Positions 22,764 to 35,686 of a DNA stretch of 64,000 nt are shown piece by piece (position 1 is the first letter of the stretch; each line of letters begins with the position of its first letter). The stretch comes from Hevea brasiliensis (lineage: Eukaryota; Streptophyta; Magnoliopsida; Malpighiales; Euphorbiaceae): contig NC_079494.1 in assembly GCF_030052815.1 (NCBI RefSeq), positions 37,806,467 through 37,870,466 on the forward strand. The letters run 5' to 3'. A program made the translations under genes and the position numbers. The notes beneath the pieces are model-generated. The model was not told the origin of the DNA. It ran no database searches and worked only from the letters and a program-made list of their open reading frames with translations.

Positions 22764-25700
22764 TGTAACACCCCTCACCCGACTACAGTGTAGCCGAGCA
22801 AGGCGTGCTACAATCGGTGCCGGAGCACCCTAACTTATCTTACTTTATTTTTTTAATAATTTTGAATTCGTTTAAATTAATATTAATTATTTTTCGACGG
22901 AGAAACCATTGGAGTTTCCCCTGTTTTATTATCGTTTGGCGTATTTCAATATTCACCTGTTTGAAATTTAACAATATTTTAAAATAAGAAAAAAAAAATC
23001 TCATCCATGCTAATCATAATTATCTCATCAATCATTCTCATAATTTTCTCATATTTCAAATCTCATCCATACATTTCAATTTTATAATCATTTCCATACT
23101 CATATCATTATTTGAAAAATTATTATGTAATTCAAATCTATACTCATTTGTATAAATTCATTCATTCTCCATTCTTATAGCAAAATTCTCAAATTACATA
23201 AGCAAAATTTTCAAATTTCCTTAATTTACATAATTTATAAAATAATTACAAAATTTCATAATTTACATAATATATAAATTAATTACATATGAAAAAGCTA
23301 ATTTATTAATTTACATTGCATTTCTAGTAATTACCTGTTCATAATATACATTACAATATAATATCTAAGCATTTTATACAAAATATAAAATATGATCTAT
23401 ATGGGCCCTATCTACATGCATTGCTGAGGAGGTGACAACCTTGAATACTTCAGATACTTCTGCAGATCAAAACTCCCAAAATTCCCAGTCAAACGTCCAT
23501 TGGGTTCTAACTTCAGTACCTGCGCGAAGGAAACAATTCCATCGCGCTAAGCATTGCTGCTTAGTGGTGCAATAATATAACAAGGAAATAATATACAAAT
23601 AAAGATAGAAATAAAACATAATTCAAATAATTAAGATTTATTTATAATTCACATACGGTTTCTAAAATTTAATATGTTTTATCCTAATTTAGTCTTCTTT
23701 GAAAGTGTTTATTTCGCCAATGTATAGTAATAATGTACAAAGAAAAATGATCTAAAAATGATAAATTTATGCTTATATTATCATGTAAGTCACATTTGCA
23801 ATATTTATGTATGTTATAATTTTCTTTGCTAATCTTTTAGCATTTTCTCAATACTTTTTAGGTTGTCTCAGATTATTTCATAATAAGTAAATTTTGATAT
23901 CGGTCCAGTTCATTTCGATTCTTTCTAATAAATAACTATTCTAATTTATTTTAGGTCATTTTACTCATTTATTTTATTTAATTTCTAATATTTTAAATTG
24001 CTAATATTCTTAACTTATCTCAATAAATTTCACTGCCCAAGTAACCTATGACAAGCTGACTAAACTGGATAACGGGTCGTTGGCACTAGACACCGCAGTG
24101 CCTCGGGCCGTCATACCATGGGACGCAGAACGTCAACCACGTATGCAGTCAGCATGGCTAAAAAGCCATGATAACACATAATCGGGCATAAAAGCCATGA
24201 GTGCGGGCATAAAGCCATGAATGCAGGCATAAAGCCATGGATACGGGCATAAAGCCATGAATACAGGCATAAAGCCTTTCGCAGTTCTGCTAAAACAAAA
24301 CCCTATTGGCATGCCAATCTATCCAATCTGATACACGTGTCTAGGCAATACATGGGCACATAGTACCATTAAGAGTTTATATGTTTCATCATTTCATTAT
24401 ATTTTTGGTTTATATATTTTATAGCATTCTAATTTTGTTTATAATGGAAACATAATTTCCAAATTCATATTTCTAGGTAATTTATGCATTCATGGTAATA
24501 TTCATACTAATTACAATTCACATTCATTTAATCTCATGTACCATTCACATTCAAAACATCTTTCCTTTCTCTCTTGATGGGAACCTAAATCACAAATGAC
24601 ACTTTTATCACATTTATTCATTCAACAATCTATTCATGTAAGTACATTTCATACTTCAAGTTGTATTACTAATATATTATGAACTCCATTGGTGTTGGGA
24701 GTATAAGTCTCAACAATCCATTTAGGTTAATTTCATTTCATATTCAAGTGGTATCACTCATGTTTTATTAAACCTACTAGTAATGGAAATACAAATCTTA
24801 ACTATATATTCACATAAATTAAATGTTCATTAAGTTATTTAGGTAAATTACTATTTCTATTCCAAGTAATCCATGAATGTTTCATGGATTCCAAATTTCA
24901 TACCTTAATTTCCTCTACCAATTTAGTTATTATACTTTGTGTCTTTGTATTACTATTCACATTACTATTCACTCAAATTGTTGACTTTTTAATACATAAT
25001 AAATTTATTGAACCTAAGTTCACCAAGATACCACATTTTGCATTTTATTTTTGTTGGTATTGATTTTCAATACCATTTCAAAGCTTACCTTATGTTATTC
25101 AAAATTTTCAGATTTCATGACCTAGGTTTACTGTTCCATTAGTCATTTTTTCAGTGGGAATTTGGCAAAATGATCAACATGAAAGTTGTTCCTCATTTTG
25201 TCTAGTTGAATTTCCTTTTTTGAATCACTCCATTTGGAGTTTTGTAACTCAAGTTATGGCCTAAAAACCATGATTGGCCGGATTGGGCAGAACCCAAAAT
25301 TCTGAGTAAAATTGTTTCTGCTAGATTTGGTAACTCAAGTTTGGTTGGCAATTTGACTAGGTTATGATCATAATTTGGGTCAGGTTTCTTCATGAAAGTT
25401 GTTGGTCTATACCTTAACTTGTTGCTGGTAAAATTTCAGGTCAATTGGACCTTGCTAGATTGAGTTATGGCCAAATGACCAAATACTATTCATTTGGTCA
25501 TTTTGCCCAGGCAGATTGCAGGTCACCCGAATTAGGGCAAACTTTTGGTCAAGTTGGTTTGGTTTTTTGGGCATGGTTTCTTCACCAAAGTTGTGCCATT
25601 ATGTGTCTAGTTTCACCTCCAATTGATCTCATACCAATTGGAGTCACAAAACCTCAGTTATAGGTCAAACAATACCCTGGACTCATAGGTCCAAATTTCC

Positions 25701-26998
25701 TGCATAATAGAAGCACTCCCAATTTTCAATTTCACCCAACTTCCAAACTTCAATTCACATTTATAACACTTCTAATAGTCAATAATCAACCTCAACATCA
25801 TCAAATTCAAGTCACAACACAAAATTCCATATTTGAGCAAACCCTAAATCAACTTGCAATAATTTTAAATTCCAAGAGAATTTCTAGCACTAACCTTTGT
25901 GTGCTAGCTTCAATCAACTCCAAGCTACTCCAATTAATCTTCAATTCATTCAAAACACTTTGATCTTCTTCCTTGGGCTGCCCACTGAATTTCTTTCTTC
26001 TTTTTCTTCCTTCTTTTTCTTGGTTTTTCTTTCTTATTCTTGGAGTTCATGCCTTGATGAAGGTTTTTCTTTAAATTTCTAAGAATTTTGGTCAAGAAAT
26101 TTGCATGGTTTGGAAGCTTAAACAAGCTTCAATGGAGGAAATTTTGTTTTGAGAGAGAAGTGGGAATGTGGGATGGCAATGTAGTAGAGGAGAAGAGAAA
26201 AATCTGTTTTCTTTCATTATTATAAGATATTTATATAAATTTAAATATTAAATAATGTATTTGTCTTATTAGGCAAATTTGCTAATTAATTTTTATTTAA
26301 AATATGTAACTAATTTTTCCATTTTCCATCCACTTTCTTTTTATTTATTTTTAATTAATATTTTATCAATATTTATTCATATTTTATCCATTTTTATTAG
26401 TTTGTCAAATGGTGATTAGGTGGAGGCATTGTTAATGACATCATGTGATGTCATAATTCCCAATTTCTTTCATTTTCTTTTTCTTTTCTTCTCTACTCAT
26501 TTTAAATTTAATTTTTTAGCAATATTTATTTATATTTTAGATGATAATAATTATTTACTTAATTGGACAAGTTGGTCAAAAATCATCTTTGAAGATGAAA
26601 TGACCAAAATGCCCTCCGTTTGGCTTAACAGACTAAAATTGTCTGTACCGATTGAAAAAATTTTCTAAACTTTTTCTTGGCATTATAATGCCATAGAACC
26701 CTCAATAACCCTTCTCTGGAGTCCCAAAAATTATTTTATGAATTTTCTCTCGGATCTAGGGCTCCTAGTTGCGAGAATCGCAACTTCTCTCTGGGTTACC
26801 CATCGCTAGAGCACCGGCTCATTTAACTTAGTTGTATTTTATTTCTAAAATTTTTCCTAAATTTTTCTTATTAATATTTGAGTTATTTATGACTCGTCAC
26901 TCTGGTCTAATTATTTTTCCAGACGTTCTAGCTGTCCGGACTGACATCGGTCATCAGAACAGTAGAATGTGCAGAATTGCTACAGTGAGGGTGTTACA
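22764..26998 (-). repeat. 3' LTR of element E (4235 bp)
   Basis: In minus orientation it runs from TGTAACACCC (26998) to GGGGTGTTACA (22764). It carries paired stem-loops at 23523-23564, a 16-20-bp minisatellite at 24179-24285, donor-like AAG/GTTAGTG at 25896-25888 on the minus strand, and the CTCC../..GGAG inverted repeat at 25617-25643. It also holds the uninterrupted equivalent of the site where LTR C landed (25609-25626). Confidence 0.88.
24179..24285 (-). repeat. Minisatellite within LTR E
   Basis: Five to six head-to-tail units built on GGCATAAAGCCATGAAT, each itself able to pair GGC..GCC. The same array, opposite strand, occurs in the F LTRs (39972-40055 and 45018-45101) and partly in the second E LTR (28816-28867). 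Confidence 0.85.
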
Positions 26999-27170
26999 AT
27001 TCTTCCCCTCTAACAAAAATTTCGTCCTCGAAATTTACCGAGTGTAGGTATCTGAGATAATTCCTTTACCTTTCTATTGCTCCCTCTGTCTACTTCTTTT
27101 ATATATATGGTACTATTTAGTCCTTTCGAATATATCATTATACACTTAGGCATATCATAAAGGAAGTACT

Positions 27171-27419
27171 TTACCTCAAATTCACATTTAGGGCTTCTTG
27201 TTCCTCTCTGACTTGGGTGGCATTTGGAAGTGGTGTTACTATTGTACTTGGTCCTTCCACGACCTCTGTCTTGGTCCGTGGTAAATTCCTCTTAAGACAA
27301 TCTTTCAGACGATGGTCTATGGCCCCACATCCATAACAGGCTCCAGTCAATCCCCTACATTCACCTTTATGCCACTTGTTACAATGGCCACATTTTCTTA
27401 TTAGTCCTGTCGCACTCAC
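27171..27419 (-). pseudogene. Element E gag zinc-knuckle remnant
   Basis: The only coding remnant of E, about 82 codons. It reads CGHCNKWHKGEC, then CYGCGAIDHRLKDC, a canonical C-x2-C-x4-H-x4-C knuckle, followed by a Thr/Pro-rich linker towards protease. Zinc knuckles of gag bind the packaged RNA. Upstream (to the right) the gag sequence is cut at about 27424, where truncated LTR begins, so there is no gag start. The first Met at 27419 is incidental. Confidence 0.85.
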
Positions 27420-27424
27420 TACTG

Positions 27425-28867
27425 GTGTAGCCGAGCAAGGCGTGCTACAATCGGTGCCGGAGCACCCTAACTTATCTTACTTTATTTTTTTAATAATTTT
27501 GAATTCCTTTAAATTAATATTAATTATTTTTCGACGGAGAAACCATTGGAGTTTCCCTGTTTTATTATCGTTTGGCGTATTTCAATATTCACCTGTTTGA
27601 AATTTAACAATATTTTAAAATAAGAAAAAAAAATCTCATCCATGCTAATCATAATTATCTCATCAATCATTCTCATAATTTTCTCATATTTCAAATCTCA
27701 TCCATACATTTCAATTTCATAATCATTTCCATACTCATATCATTATTTAAAAAATCATTATGTAATTCAAATCTATACTCATTTGTATAAATTCATTCAT
27801 TCTCCATTCTTATAGCAAAATTCTCAAATTACATAAGCAAAATTTTCAAATTTCCTTAATTTACATAATTTATAAAATAATTACAAAATTTCATAATTTA
27901 CATAATATATAAATTAATTACATATGAAAAAGCTAATTTATTAATTTACATTGCATTTCTAGTAATTACCTGTTCATAATATACATTACAATACAATATC
28001 TAAGCATTTTATACAAAATATAAAATATGATCTATATGGGCCCTATCTACATGCATTGCTGAGGAGGTGACAACCTTGAATACTTCAGATACTTCTGCAG
28101 ATCAAAACTCCCAAAATTCTCAGTCAAACGTCTATTGGGTTCTAGCTTCAGTACCTGCACGAAGGAAATAATTCCATCGCGCTAAGCATTGCTGCTTAGT
28201 GGTGCAATAATATAACAAGGAAATAATATACAAATAAAGATAGAAATAAAACATAATTCGAATAATTAAGATTTATTTATACTTCACATGCGGTTTCTAA
28301 AATTTAATATGTTTTATCCTAATTTAGCCTTCTTTGAAAGTGTTTATTTCGCCAATGTATAGTAATAATGTACAAAGAAAAATGATCTAAAAATGATAAA
28401 TTTATGCTTATATTATCATGTAAGTCACATTTGCAATATTTATGTATGTTATAATTTTCTTTGCTAATCTTTTAGCATTTTCTCAATACTTTTTAGGTTA
28501 TCTCAGATTATTTCATAATAAGTAAATTTTGATATCGGTCCAGTTCATTTCGATTCTTTCTAATAAATAACTATTCTAATTTATTTTAGGTCATTTTACT
28601 CATTTATTTTATTTAATTTCTAATATTTTAAATTGCTAATATTCTTAACTTATCTCAATAAATTTCACTGCCCAAGTAACCTATGACAAGCTGACTAAAC
28701 TGGATAACGGGTCGTTGGCACTGGACACCGCAGTGCCTCAAGCCGTCATACCATCGGACGCAGAACGTCAACCACGTATGCAGTCAGCATGGCTAAAAAG
28801 CCATGATAACACATAATCGGGCATAAAAGCCATGAGTGCGGGCATAAAGCCATGAATGCAGGCATAA
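27425..28867 (-). repeat. 5' LTR of element E, truncated at both ends
   Basis: Near-identical to 22788-24231. It lacks the last 24 bp next to the interior and everything beyond the minisatellite. At 28867/28868 it passes abruptly into the plus-strand LTR of G. Paired stem-loops lie at 28158-28199. Confidence 0.88.
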
Positions 28868-31253
28868 CCCTAACCTATCAACACAAAAAAGTATTCTTGC
28901 ACCTTGGAGATTCTTTTGGGAGCAAAAAAAAAAAAGGAAAGACAGAAATCTAACAAGTGGGAAAACTTCACTCCCTAAAGGTTAGTGACCCAACCATGAA
29001 TTTTTCTTTAAATTCATGTTAAGAACTTTGAATATGTGTAAATTGCAAAGAAAAATTGTTGAATATCATTTGGATGAAAACCCTAGATTTTTAGCAGCCA
29101 TGGTTACGGTTTATTTGTGGTGAGTTTAATGAAGTTAAAAGACCATCATGGCAGCCCACAATATGTACCCACTAAGTGGATTGATGAAATGCAAGTTAAA
29201 TGCATGATTTGAGATGTTAGGCTTAGGGTTTGGGTATAAAATGGAGACTTTAATCATTTAATGATGAAAGTGAGTTTTAATGGTCAATTAGTGACCATTT
29301 GGTTATGTGTAAACAAGAAATGAGGTGGTTTGATTAGTGAGAATTACAGTTGGTGTGGCTGCCCATGGTGACCTATAGAATCGGACATGAGTCCAGCAGG
29401 TTTGGGCAGCCATAACTTGAATTGTAGAGGTTCAATTGGTGCAAGGCCAATTGAAAATGAAACTACACACATAATGGCACAACTTTTGTGACGAAACCAT
29501 GCCCATAAAACCAAACCAAGTGGACCAAGAGCTTGCCCTAATCCGGGTGAACTGCAGTCTGTTTCTGCAGAATGACCAAATGAACAGTGGCCATAACTCA
29601 GTGTAGAATGGTCCAATTGACCTGAAATTTTACCAGCAAAATTTGAGATGTAGACCAACAACTTTCATGAAGAAACCTAACCCAAATTATGACGAGAACC
29701 TATCCAACAAGTGAGTTATATTCATTGTTCACTGCACTATAGATATGGTCAGCCTAGAAAAATTTCAATCCGGCCAGTTGTGGTTTTTGGACCATAACTT
29801 GAGTTACAAAACTCCAAATGGAGTGATTCAAAAAAGGAAATTCAACTAGACAAAATAAGGAACAACTTTCATGTTTATCATTTTGTCAAATTCCCACTAC
29901 AAAAATGACTAATGGAATAGTAACAATGAAGCATGAAAATTGAAATTTCTGGTCAATTAGCATTAAGCTTAGAAATGGTATGGGCAACCAATACCAACAA
30001 ATTTTGAATGCAAAATGTGGTATTTTGGGATTATTAAAACCAATGTACCTATTGTCTATGCAAAAGTCAACATTTTGGTTGACTAATGAAGTGAATAGTG
30101 ACACCAAAACTTGAAATTCAAAAATTGTAAAACTCAAAAGTGTAAAATGCCCTAGTATACCAAACAAGATTGGTTTGGATAGCTTGGCATGCCAATAGGG
30201 TTCTGTTAGCAGTACTGCATATGGCTTCGTGCCATTCTGTGTTTCATAGCTTTCCCATGCCATTCTATGAAATAATAGCCTTTGGCTATGTTATTTGAGT
30301 TGATATGCTTGGGTTTTAACCCTGATCATTATTACAGCTTATTAGCTGTTCTGTTGCACACCGGGAGACATTGTGTGACCGATGGTGTGATGGTCCGAGG
30401 TACTTAGTACCCAATACCAGTTTACCTGTTTATCCAGTCCAGTCAACTAGTATGGGTTACTCGGGCAAGGTTAATAAACCTTACCAAATTTTAAGTGAAT
30501 AATACTGCAAATAATGCCAGAAATTAAGTCTACCCAAAAATGAAATCATACATTCTGCATAATTATTTTTTTCTATTTATTTTATTTTATATTGTCACCA
30601 CTAAGCAAAATTGCTTAGCGCGTCACTTTTGCCACGCGCAGGTACTGGAGACCTAGCTGGGGAGCCTAGCAGACACCAGACAGGATGAGCCTACAGAGCT
30701 GCATCAGGAGTTCAGAGTCACCTCACATCTGCACTGCATATGGTAGGACATTAAAACTATAGGTGGCCCATTTGTATTTTGCATTTTGTATTAGTTTGGA
30801 TTGTAACTATAAACTCCTGTAATTATGTTTTAATGTAAATATATGAAATTTTATATTATTGAGATTTTCTGCATAATGTATGTTGATTGATGAAATGTTG
30901 AGAATTATTTGTGAATATGCTTCAAGTGATGAAGTAAATAGAAAAGTTTTGAAAATAGTATTGTGATTTGAGATTGAGATTTTGAGATTAGCTTGAAGGT
31001 GTATAATGGGGTTTAGATTTGGAAATTATTTTGGAAGTGTTTTTAAACAGGTTCAGAAAAACTGTTTTTCCAATTTACAGCCGGAACTCTGCCGAATTTT
31101 CTATAAAATTTGCGGTTAAAATTCAAATTTACAAAAATTTAAAATAAATGAATTAAAAAGGGATAAATTGTAATAGAAACATAAATTAGTGCTCCGGCAC
31201 ACTGAGTGACATAACTTGCTCGGCTACACTGTAGACGGGTAAGGGGTGTCACA
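28868..31253 (+). repeat. 5' LTR of element G (5'-truncated)
   Basis: Begins mid-LTR after the junction with E and ends GGGGTGTCACA. Donor-like AAAG/GTTAGTG at 28977-28987, inverted repeat TTCAATTGG/CCAATTGAA at 29431-29455, and paired stem-loops at 30601-30639 (CTAAGCAA/TTGCTTAG and GCGCGT/ACGCGC). No coding content. Confidence 0.88.
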
Positions 31254-31258
31254 TTTAG

Positions 31259-31270
31259 TGGTATCAGAAC
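31259..31270 (+). other. PBS of element G, one mismatch
   Basis: TGGTATCAGAAC against the usual TGGTATCAGAGC; a G-to-A change at the eleventh base. Confidence 0.85.
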
Positions 31271-31381
31271 ATCGGTTTAGGCGTTTCTAGGCCTAGATAG
31301 AGTACATCCCATTGCATTGCATTTGCAAGTGTTGAGGTGACACTGATGCAGATCTGTTTGTTTTCTTATTTTGAATAGGAT

Positions 31382-32707
31382 ATGGATCCTACTTCGCAAA
31401 GAGCAGTTGATGAAGAGGTGGAGAGTCATGCTCCACCAGAAGTGAGTCCAGGGCGAGGAGAACACGCTCACCAAGATGGTAGGCACATGCCCAACCTCAA
31501 TTTGCACTATTTCAACAAATGACCGAGTTTTACTGGCAAATGATGGGGGCAATTCCACCACCACAACCATAGCCACAACCTCCACCAGTACCACAGAAAT
31601 CTCATTTGGAGAAATTAAGGAAGCATGGGGCTGTGGACTTCTTTGGGAAGAGGGAAGATGATCCCATGGCCGCAGAAAATTGGTTGGATAGAACCATTAG
31701 AGTGCTGAAACAGCTTAACTGCACCCCTGAGCAGAACCTGGTGGGTGCTACGTCCCTACTTCAGGATGATGCATATCAGTGGTGGGACACAGTAAGCAGT
31801 GAGGTGCAGCCAGAACGGATTACCTGGGAATTCTTCCTCACAGAGTTCAGAAAGAAATATATTAGCAAAGTGTATTTAGAAGAGCGAAGAAGGGAATTTA
31901 TCAGTTTGAGACAGAGATAGTTGTCAGTGGCTGAGTATGAGCGTGAGTTTGTCAGACTGAGCAGATATGGGAGGGAGATAGTCCCTACAGAGGCAAAGAG
32001 GTGCAGACGGTTTGAAGAAGGGCTCAATGACAACATCAAAGTCATGATCACAGCACTGGAGATCACAGATTTTTCTAAACTGGTAGATGCAGCATCAAAA
32101 GTGGAAAGGGTCAGAATCAATGAACAAAATAGAAGGGAAAGACAGCAGAAGAGGGGTCCAAGTCAGTCCAGTGCATTTTCTGCTCCCAGTAAGAAGAGTA
32201 AGGGTCCTCCTGCTCTGAGTTTAGGACCACCACAGGGTCAGGGCCAGTCTCAGGGGCCCAAACCACAGTTCACACATAGGAGAGGCCAGTCCATACCATC
32301 AATAGGCAGCTCTCTAGGGACGGTGTTTAGGGGACCAGCCCCTGCATCTTCAGCTTGTCAGTACTGTCAAAAGTGGCATAAGGGGGAATGTTGGCGAGTG
32401 ACCGGTGCATGCTTACGGTGTGGATCGACAGAACACCAGATCAAGAATTGTCCGAAGAGGACTACTACTGTTGCTCCAACACAAACTGACAGACCTGCTC
32501 CTGCACCACAAAGGGGTAGGAAGCTCGGTAAACCTGAGGCAGCTGGTCCATCAGTGAGGCTTGCATCTGAGTCAGCTGAGAGGCCATACACTAGAATACC
32601 AGCCAGGGCTTATGCCATCAGAGCTCAGGAGGAGCAAGATGCCCCGGATGTCATCAGGGGTATGTTTTCTCTCTACAACACTTCTGTGCATGCATTGGTG
32701 GATCCAG
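31382..32707 (+). pseudogene. Element G gag and start of protease
   Basis: ATG at 31382 (MDPTSQRAVDEEVESHAPPE) follows the acceptor-like TTTTGAATAG/GATATGG. A frameshift near 31450-31600 separates the Pro/Gln-rich N-terminus from the gag core (31606-31920: LRKHGAVDFFGKREDDPM, LQDDAYQWW), which ends at TAG 31918-31920 in place of a Gln codon; 31921-32707 continues in frame through SVAEYEREF to zinc knuckles CQYCQKWHKGEC and CLRCGSTEHQIKNC and the protease start HALVDP. The protease is then split exactly at TCCAG by an LTR. Gag core binds and encapsidates RNA; no complete product can be made. Confidence 0.9.
32703..32707 (+). other. Target duplication TCCAG, left of LTR H
   Basis: TCCAG here, at 35687-35691 and at 54136-54140; all three flank I-type LTRs inside G's protease codons GATCCAGGATCC. 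Confidence 0.93.
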
Positions 32708-35686
32708 TGTAACACCCTCCCGGTAGCAACTCCGTACATTCTACTGTTCCGGTGACCGGTGTCGGTCCGGACAGCTAGAACGTTCGGAAAAATATTTAAA
32801 CTAAAGTGAGGAACCATAATTAACTCAAATATTAATAAGAAAAATTTAGGAAAAATTTTAGAAATAAAATACAACCAAGTTAAACGAGCCGGTGCCCTAG
32901 CGATGGGTAACCCAGAGGGAAGTTGCAGTTCTCTCAACTAGGAGCCCTAGACCCAGGGGAAAAATTATAAAATAATTTTTGGGACTCCAGAGAAGGGTTA
33001 TTGGGGTTCCCATGGCATTAGAATGCCAAGAAAATACCTAGAAAAAATTTTCAATTGGTACAGACAATTTTGACCCGTTAAGCCAAACGGAGGGCATTTT
33101 GGTCATTTCGCCTTCAGAGGTGATTTTTGGCCAACTTGTCCAGTTGAGTAAATAATTAATATGACATAAAATATGAATAAACATTTCTAAAAAATTAAAT
33201 TGAAAATGAGTAGTGATGAAAAGAAAAGAAAAATGAAATAAAAAGCAAATTATGACATAATGTGATGTCATTAAAAGTTACAACCAATTGCATTCAAACA
33301 ACCAATTAACTAACTAATAAAAAAAGAGATAAATATGACCAAAGAAATAAAAAAAAATACAGCAACCATCCTCTTCCCTCTTACCAGCCGAAACCTCTCC
33401 CTCTTATCCCTCCATTGATGTTCAACCAAAAAGCTTCATTTCTCCCTTTGTTACACCACTAAACCCTAAACCCCTTTCATTAAAACTTGACCACACCTCT
33501 TGGGGAAGTGTTTGGCAGCCTAGAAAAGGAAGGAAAGTGAAGTTAAGCTTGGGAAAAATTCTGCCACTTAAAGGTTAGTGCACCTATCTATTTAAAACTC
33601 TTACTTTCTATGTTAGGGACTTGAAATCAACATGAACTTGTGACTTAAATGAACAAAAGTTAAGTGTATGTAGCCCATGGATTTCGGCTGCCCCTAAGTA
33701 AGGAACAAGATTGAGTGTTTTGATGGACTTGGAGTGCACTAGAGATTATGTTTAAAGTATGTAAATATAAGTATAATGGATTAGTTAGTTAATTAAAGCA
33801 TGTTGTGAAAACTCATATGGTAATTAGTGTTTTGAGAAGTGAAAATTTGGCTTGGCTTAGGAAATTATTAGAGAACATTTTAATGGTCAATTAGTGACCA
33901 TTTTAGGTAAGTTGACCATAATTTGGATTGAAATATAGCATGGCAAAGTGAATGAGTATGCTGCCTAGGGACAGCAGCAAGGGTGGCTGTGATTCCAGCC
34001 CACTTAGATAGCCATAACTTTGGCTGTGTAGGTCCAATTGGTGTTTGGCCAATTGGACATGAAACTAGGCTTATAATGGCACATTTTTTCTGAAGAAACC
34101 ATGCCCAAAAGACCAAAGCAAGTGGACCAAAAGTTGGCCCCAATCCGGATACCCTGCAACAGCACCTGCAGAAATGACCAAACCTACCCCAAATTACGAC
34201 CAGAACCTAACCCAAATGGCAGTCACAGTCACTGTTCATGGTACTGTAGATTTGGTAATTCTGCAGTTTTTCCAATCCGGCCAGCTGTGGTTTTTGGACC
34301 ATATCTGGAGCTACAAAACTCCAAATGGAGTGATTCAAAAAAAGAAATTCAACTAGACAACATAAGGAACAACTTTCATGTTTACCATTTCCTCAAATTC
34401 CCACTGCAACAGTGCTTAATGGAACAGTAATATTAGGCTTCAAAAACTGAAAATTCTGCCCTCTTGGTTTTAAGTTTAGAAATGGTATGGGAGCTCATTT
34501 CCAACAAGTTTTAAATGTAAAATGTGGTACATTGAGGGTGTTAAAACCAATACACCTATTTTCTATCCAAAAGTCAACATTTTTGTTGACCAATGAGGTG
34601 AATAGTGACACCAAAACTTGAAATTCAAAAATTGAAGAATTTAAAAGTATCAAATGCCCTAGTATACCTAACAAGATTGGTTTGGATAGTTTGGCATGCC
34701 AATAGGTTCGATTAGCGATCGCACATGGCAATATGCCATTCTGTGATTTTATGACTTTTAGCCATTCTGACCTTGTATGGAGATGTGGCCTCGTGCCTAA
34801 TATTATATACATCTTATTAGCTGTTCTGTTGCACACCGGGAGATACATATGTGACCGATGGTGTGACGGCCCGAGGTATTTGATACCCAGTGCCAGTTTA
34901 CCCGTTTATCCAGTCCAGTCGTCTAGTATAGGTTACTTGGGCAATCAAATGAATGAAAGTGGACAAAGTTAATGATATACAAATTCAAAACAAATGAAAC
35001 ATATACATTCACTACATATTTATTTTCTTGCTATTTCTTTTATTTTATTATTGCACCACTAAGCATTATTGCTTAGCGCGTAGCTTTTGCCACGCGTAGG
35101 TTCTGGAGATACAGATCGTGAGCCCAATAGACCGCAGACTGGGTGAGTCCATCCTGCAGTTCTGCACAGTGTCCGTGTCACCTCAACTTCTGCAGTGCAT
35201 CGGTAGGGCACTAGGTGTCATTTTGTAACTAAATTTTTATTTTCTCATATGTATTTAGAATTATGTAATATATTTTGATGTTCATGTAAATTATGAAAAT
35301 TGTATTTGTGAATGGAAAAGTAAATATATAATTGTGATTTATACTTGATTATCACATGTGATGGATGATTGAGAACTAAAATTGAGAAATGTTGTTGAGA
35401 TTTTGATATTGGAGTTTGAGATGATGAGACATGAATATTGGAAGTGTTTTTCACAGGTTTCGAAGAACTGTTTTCTCCATTTTTTAGCCGGTACTCTGCC
35501 GGATTTTCTTTAAAATTTTCGGAACCTCAAATAAATAATAATTTTGATAAATGGCTTAAATAAATTATATTTCATAAACTATATTCAAAATTATGACAAA
35601 AATTGATTAAGGAAAAATAGAGTGTGCCGATACACCGTGTGGCATTGCTTACTCGGGTATGCTGTACACGGGTAAGGGGTGTCACA
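32708..35686 (+). repeat. LTR H: I-type LTR (2979 bp), solo in its present context
   Basis: Complete, TGTAACACCC to GGGGTGTCACA, with TCCAG on both sides. Near-identical to the 3' LTR of I (51067-54135) except for a loss of about 108 bp at 34183 between AAA repeats. Donor-like AAG/GTTAGTG at 33571-33580, inverted repeat GTCCAATTGG/CCAATTGGAC at 34031-34057, paired stem-loops at 35059-35096. Open frames within it, such as the one at 34101, are not genes. Confidence 0.93.

Larger units (their letters stand above)
22764..28867 (-). mobile_element. Element E: minus-strand gypsy element with almost no interior
   Basis: A complete LTR (22764-26998), about 426 bp of interior, and a truncated second LTR (27425-28867). 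The interior keeps only a purine tract side (27002-27011) and a gag zinc-knuckle segment; PBS, gag N-terminus and all of pol are gone. The two LTRs are nearly identical over their 1.44-kb overlap, so the deletion is recent relative to other decay. The left flank is AGGCA in LTR D1; the right flank is lost in the deletion at 28867/28868. Confidence 0.85.

Noticed and set aside
24179..24285. CRISPR-like array
   Set aside because: Units of 16-20 bp are contiguous without unique spacers, in a plant LTR; it is a minisatellite.
29886..30263. Repeated minus-strand frames with a hydrophobic stretch (also at 34495, 39458, 44606, 52949 and 57328)
   Set aside because: All fall in the same AT-rich LTR interval of different copies, lack consistent ends and sit opposite the LTR transcription direction; not a conserved gene.
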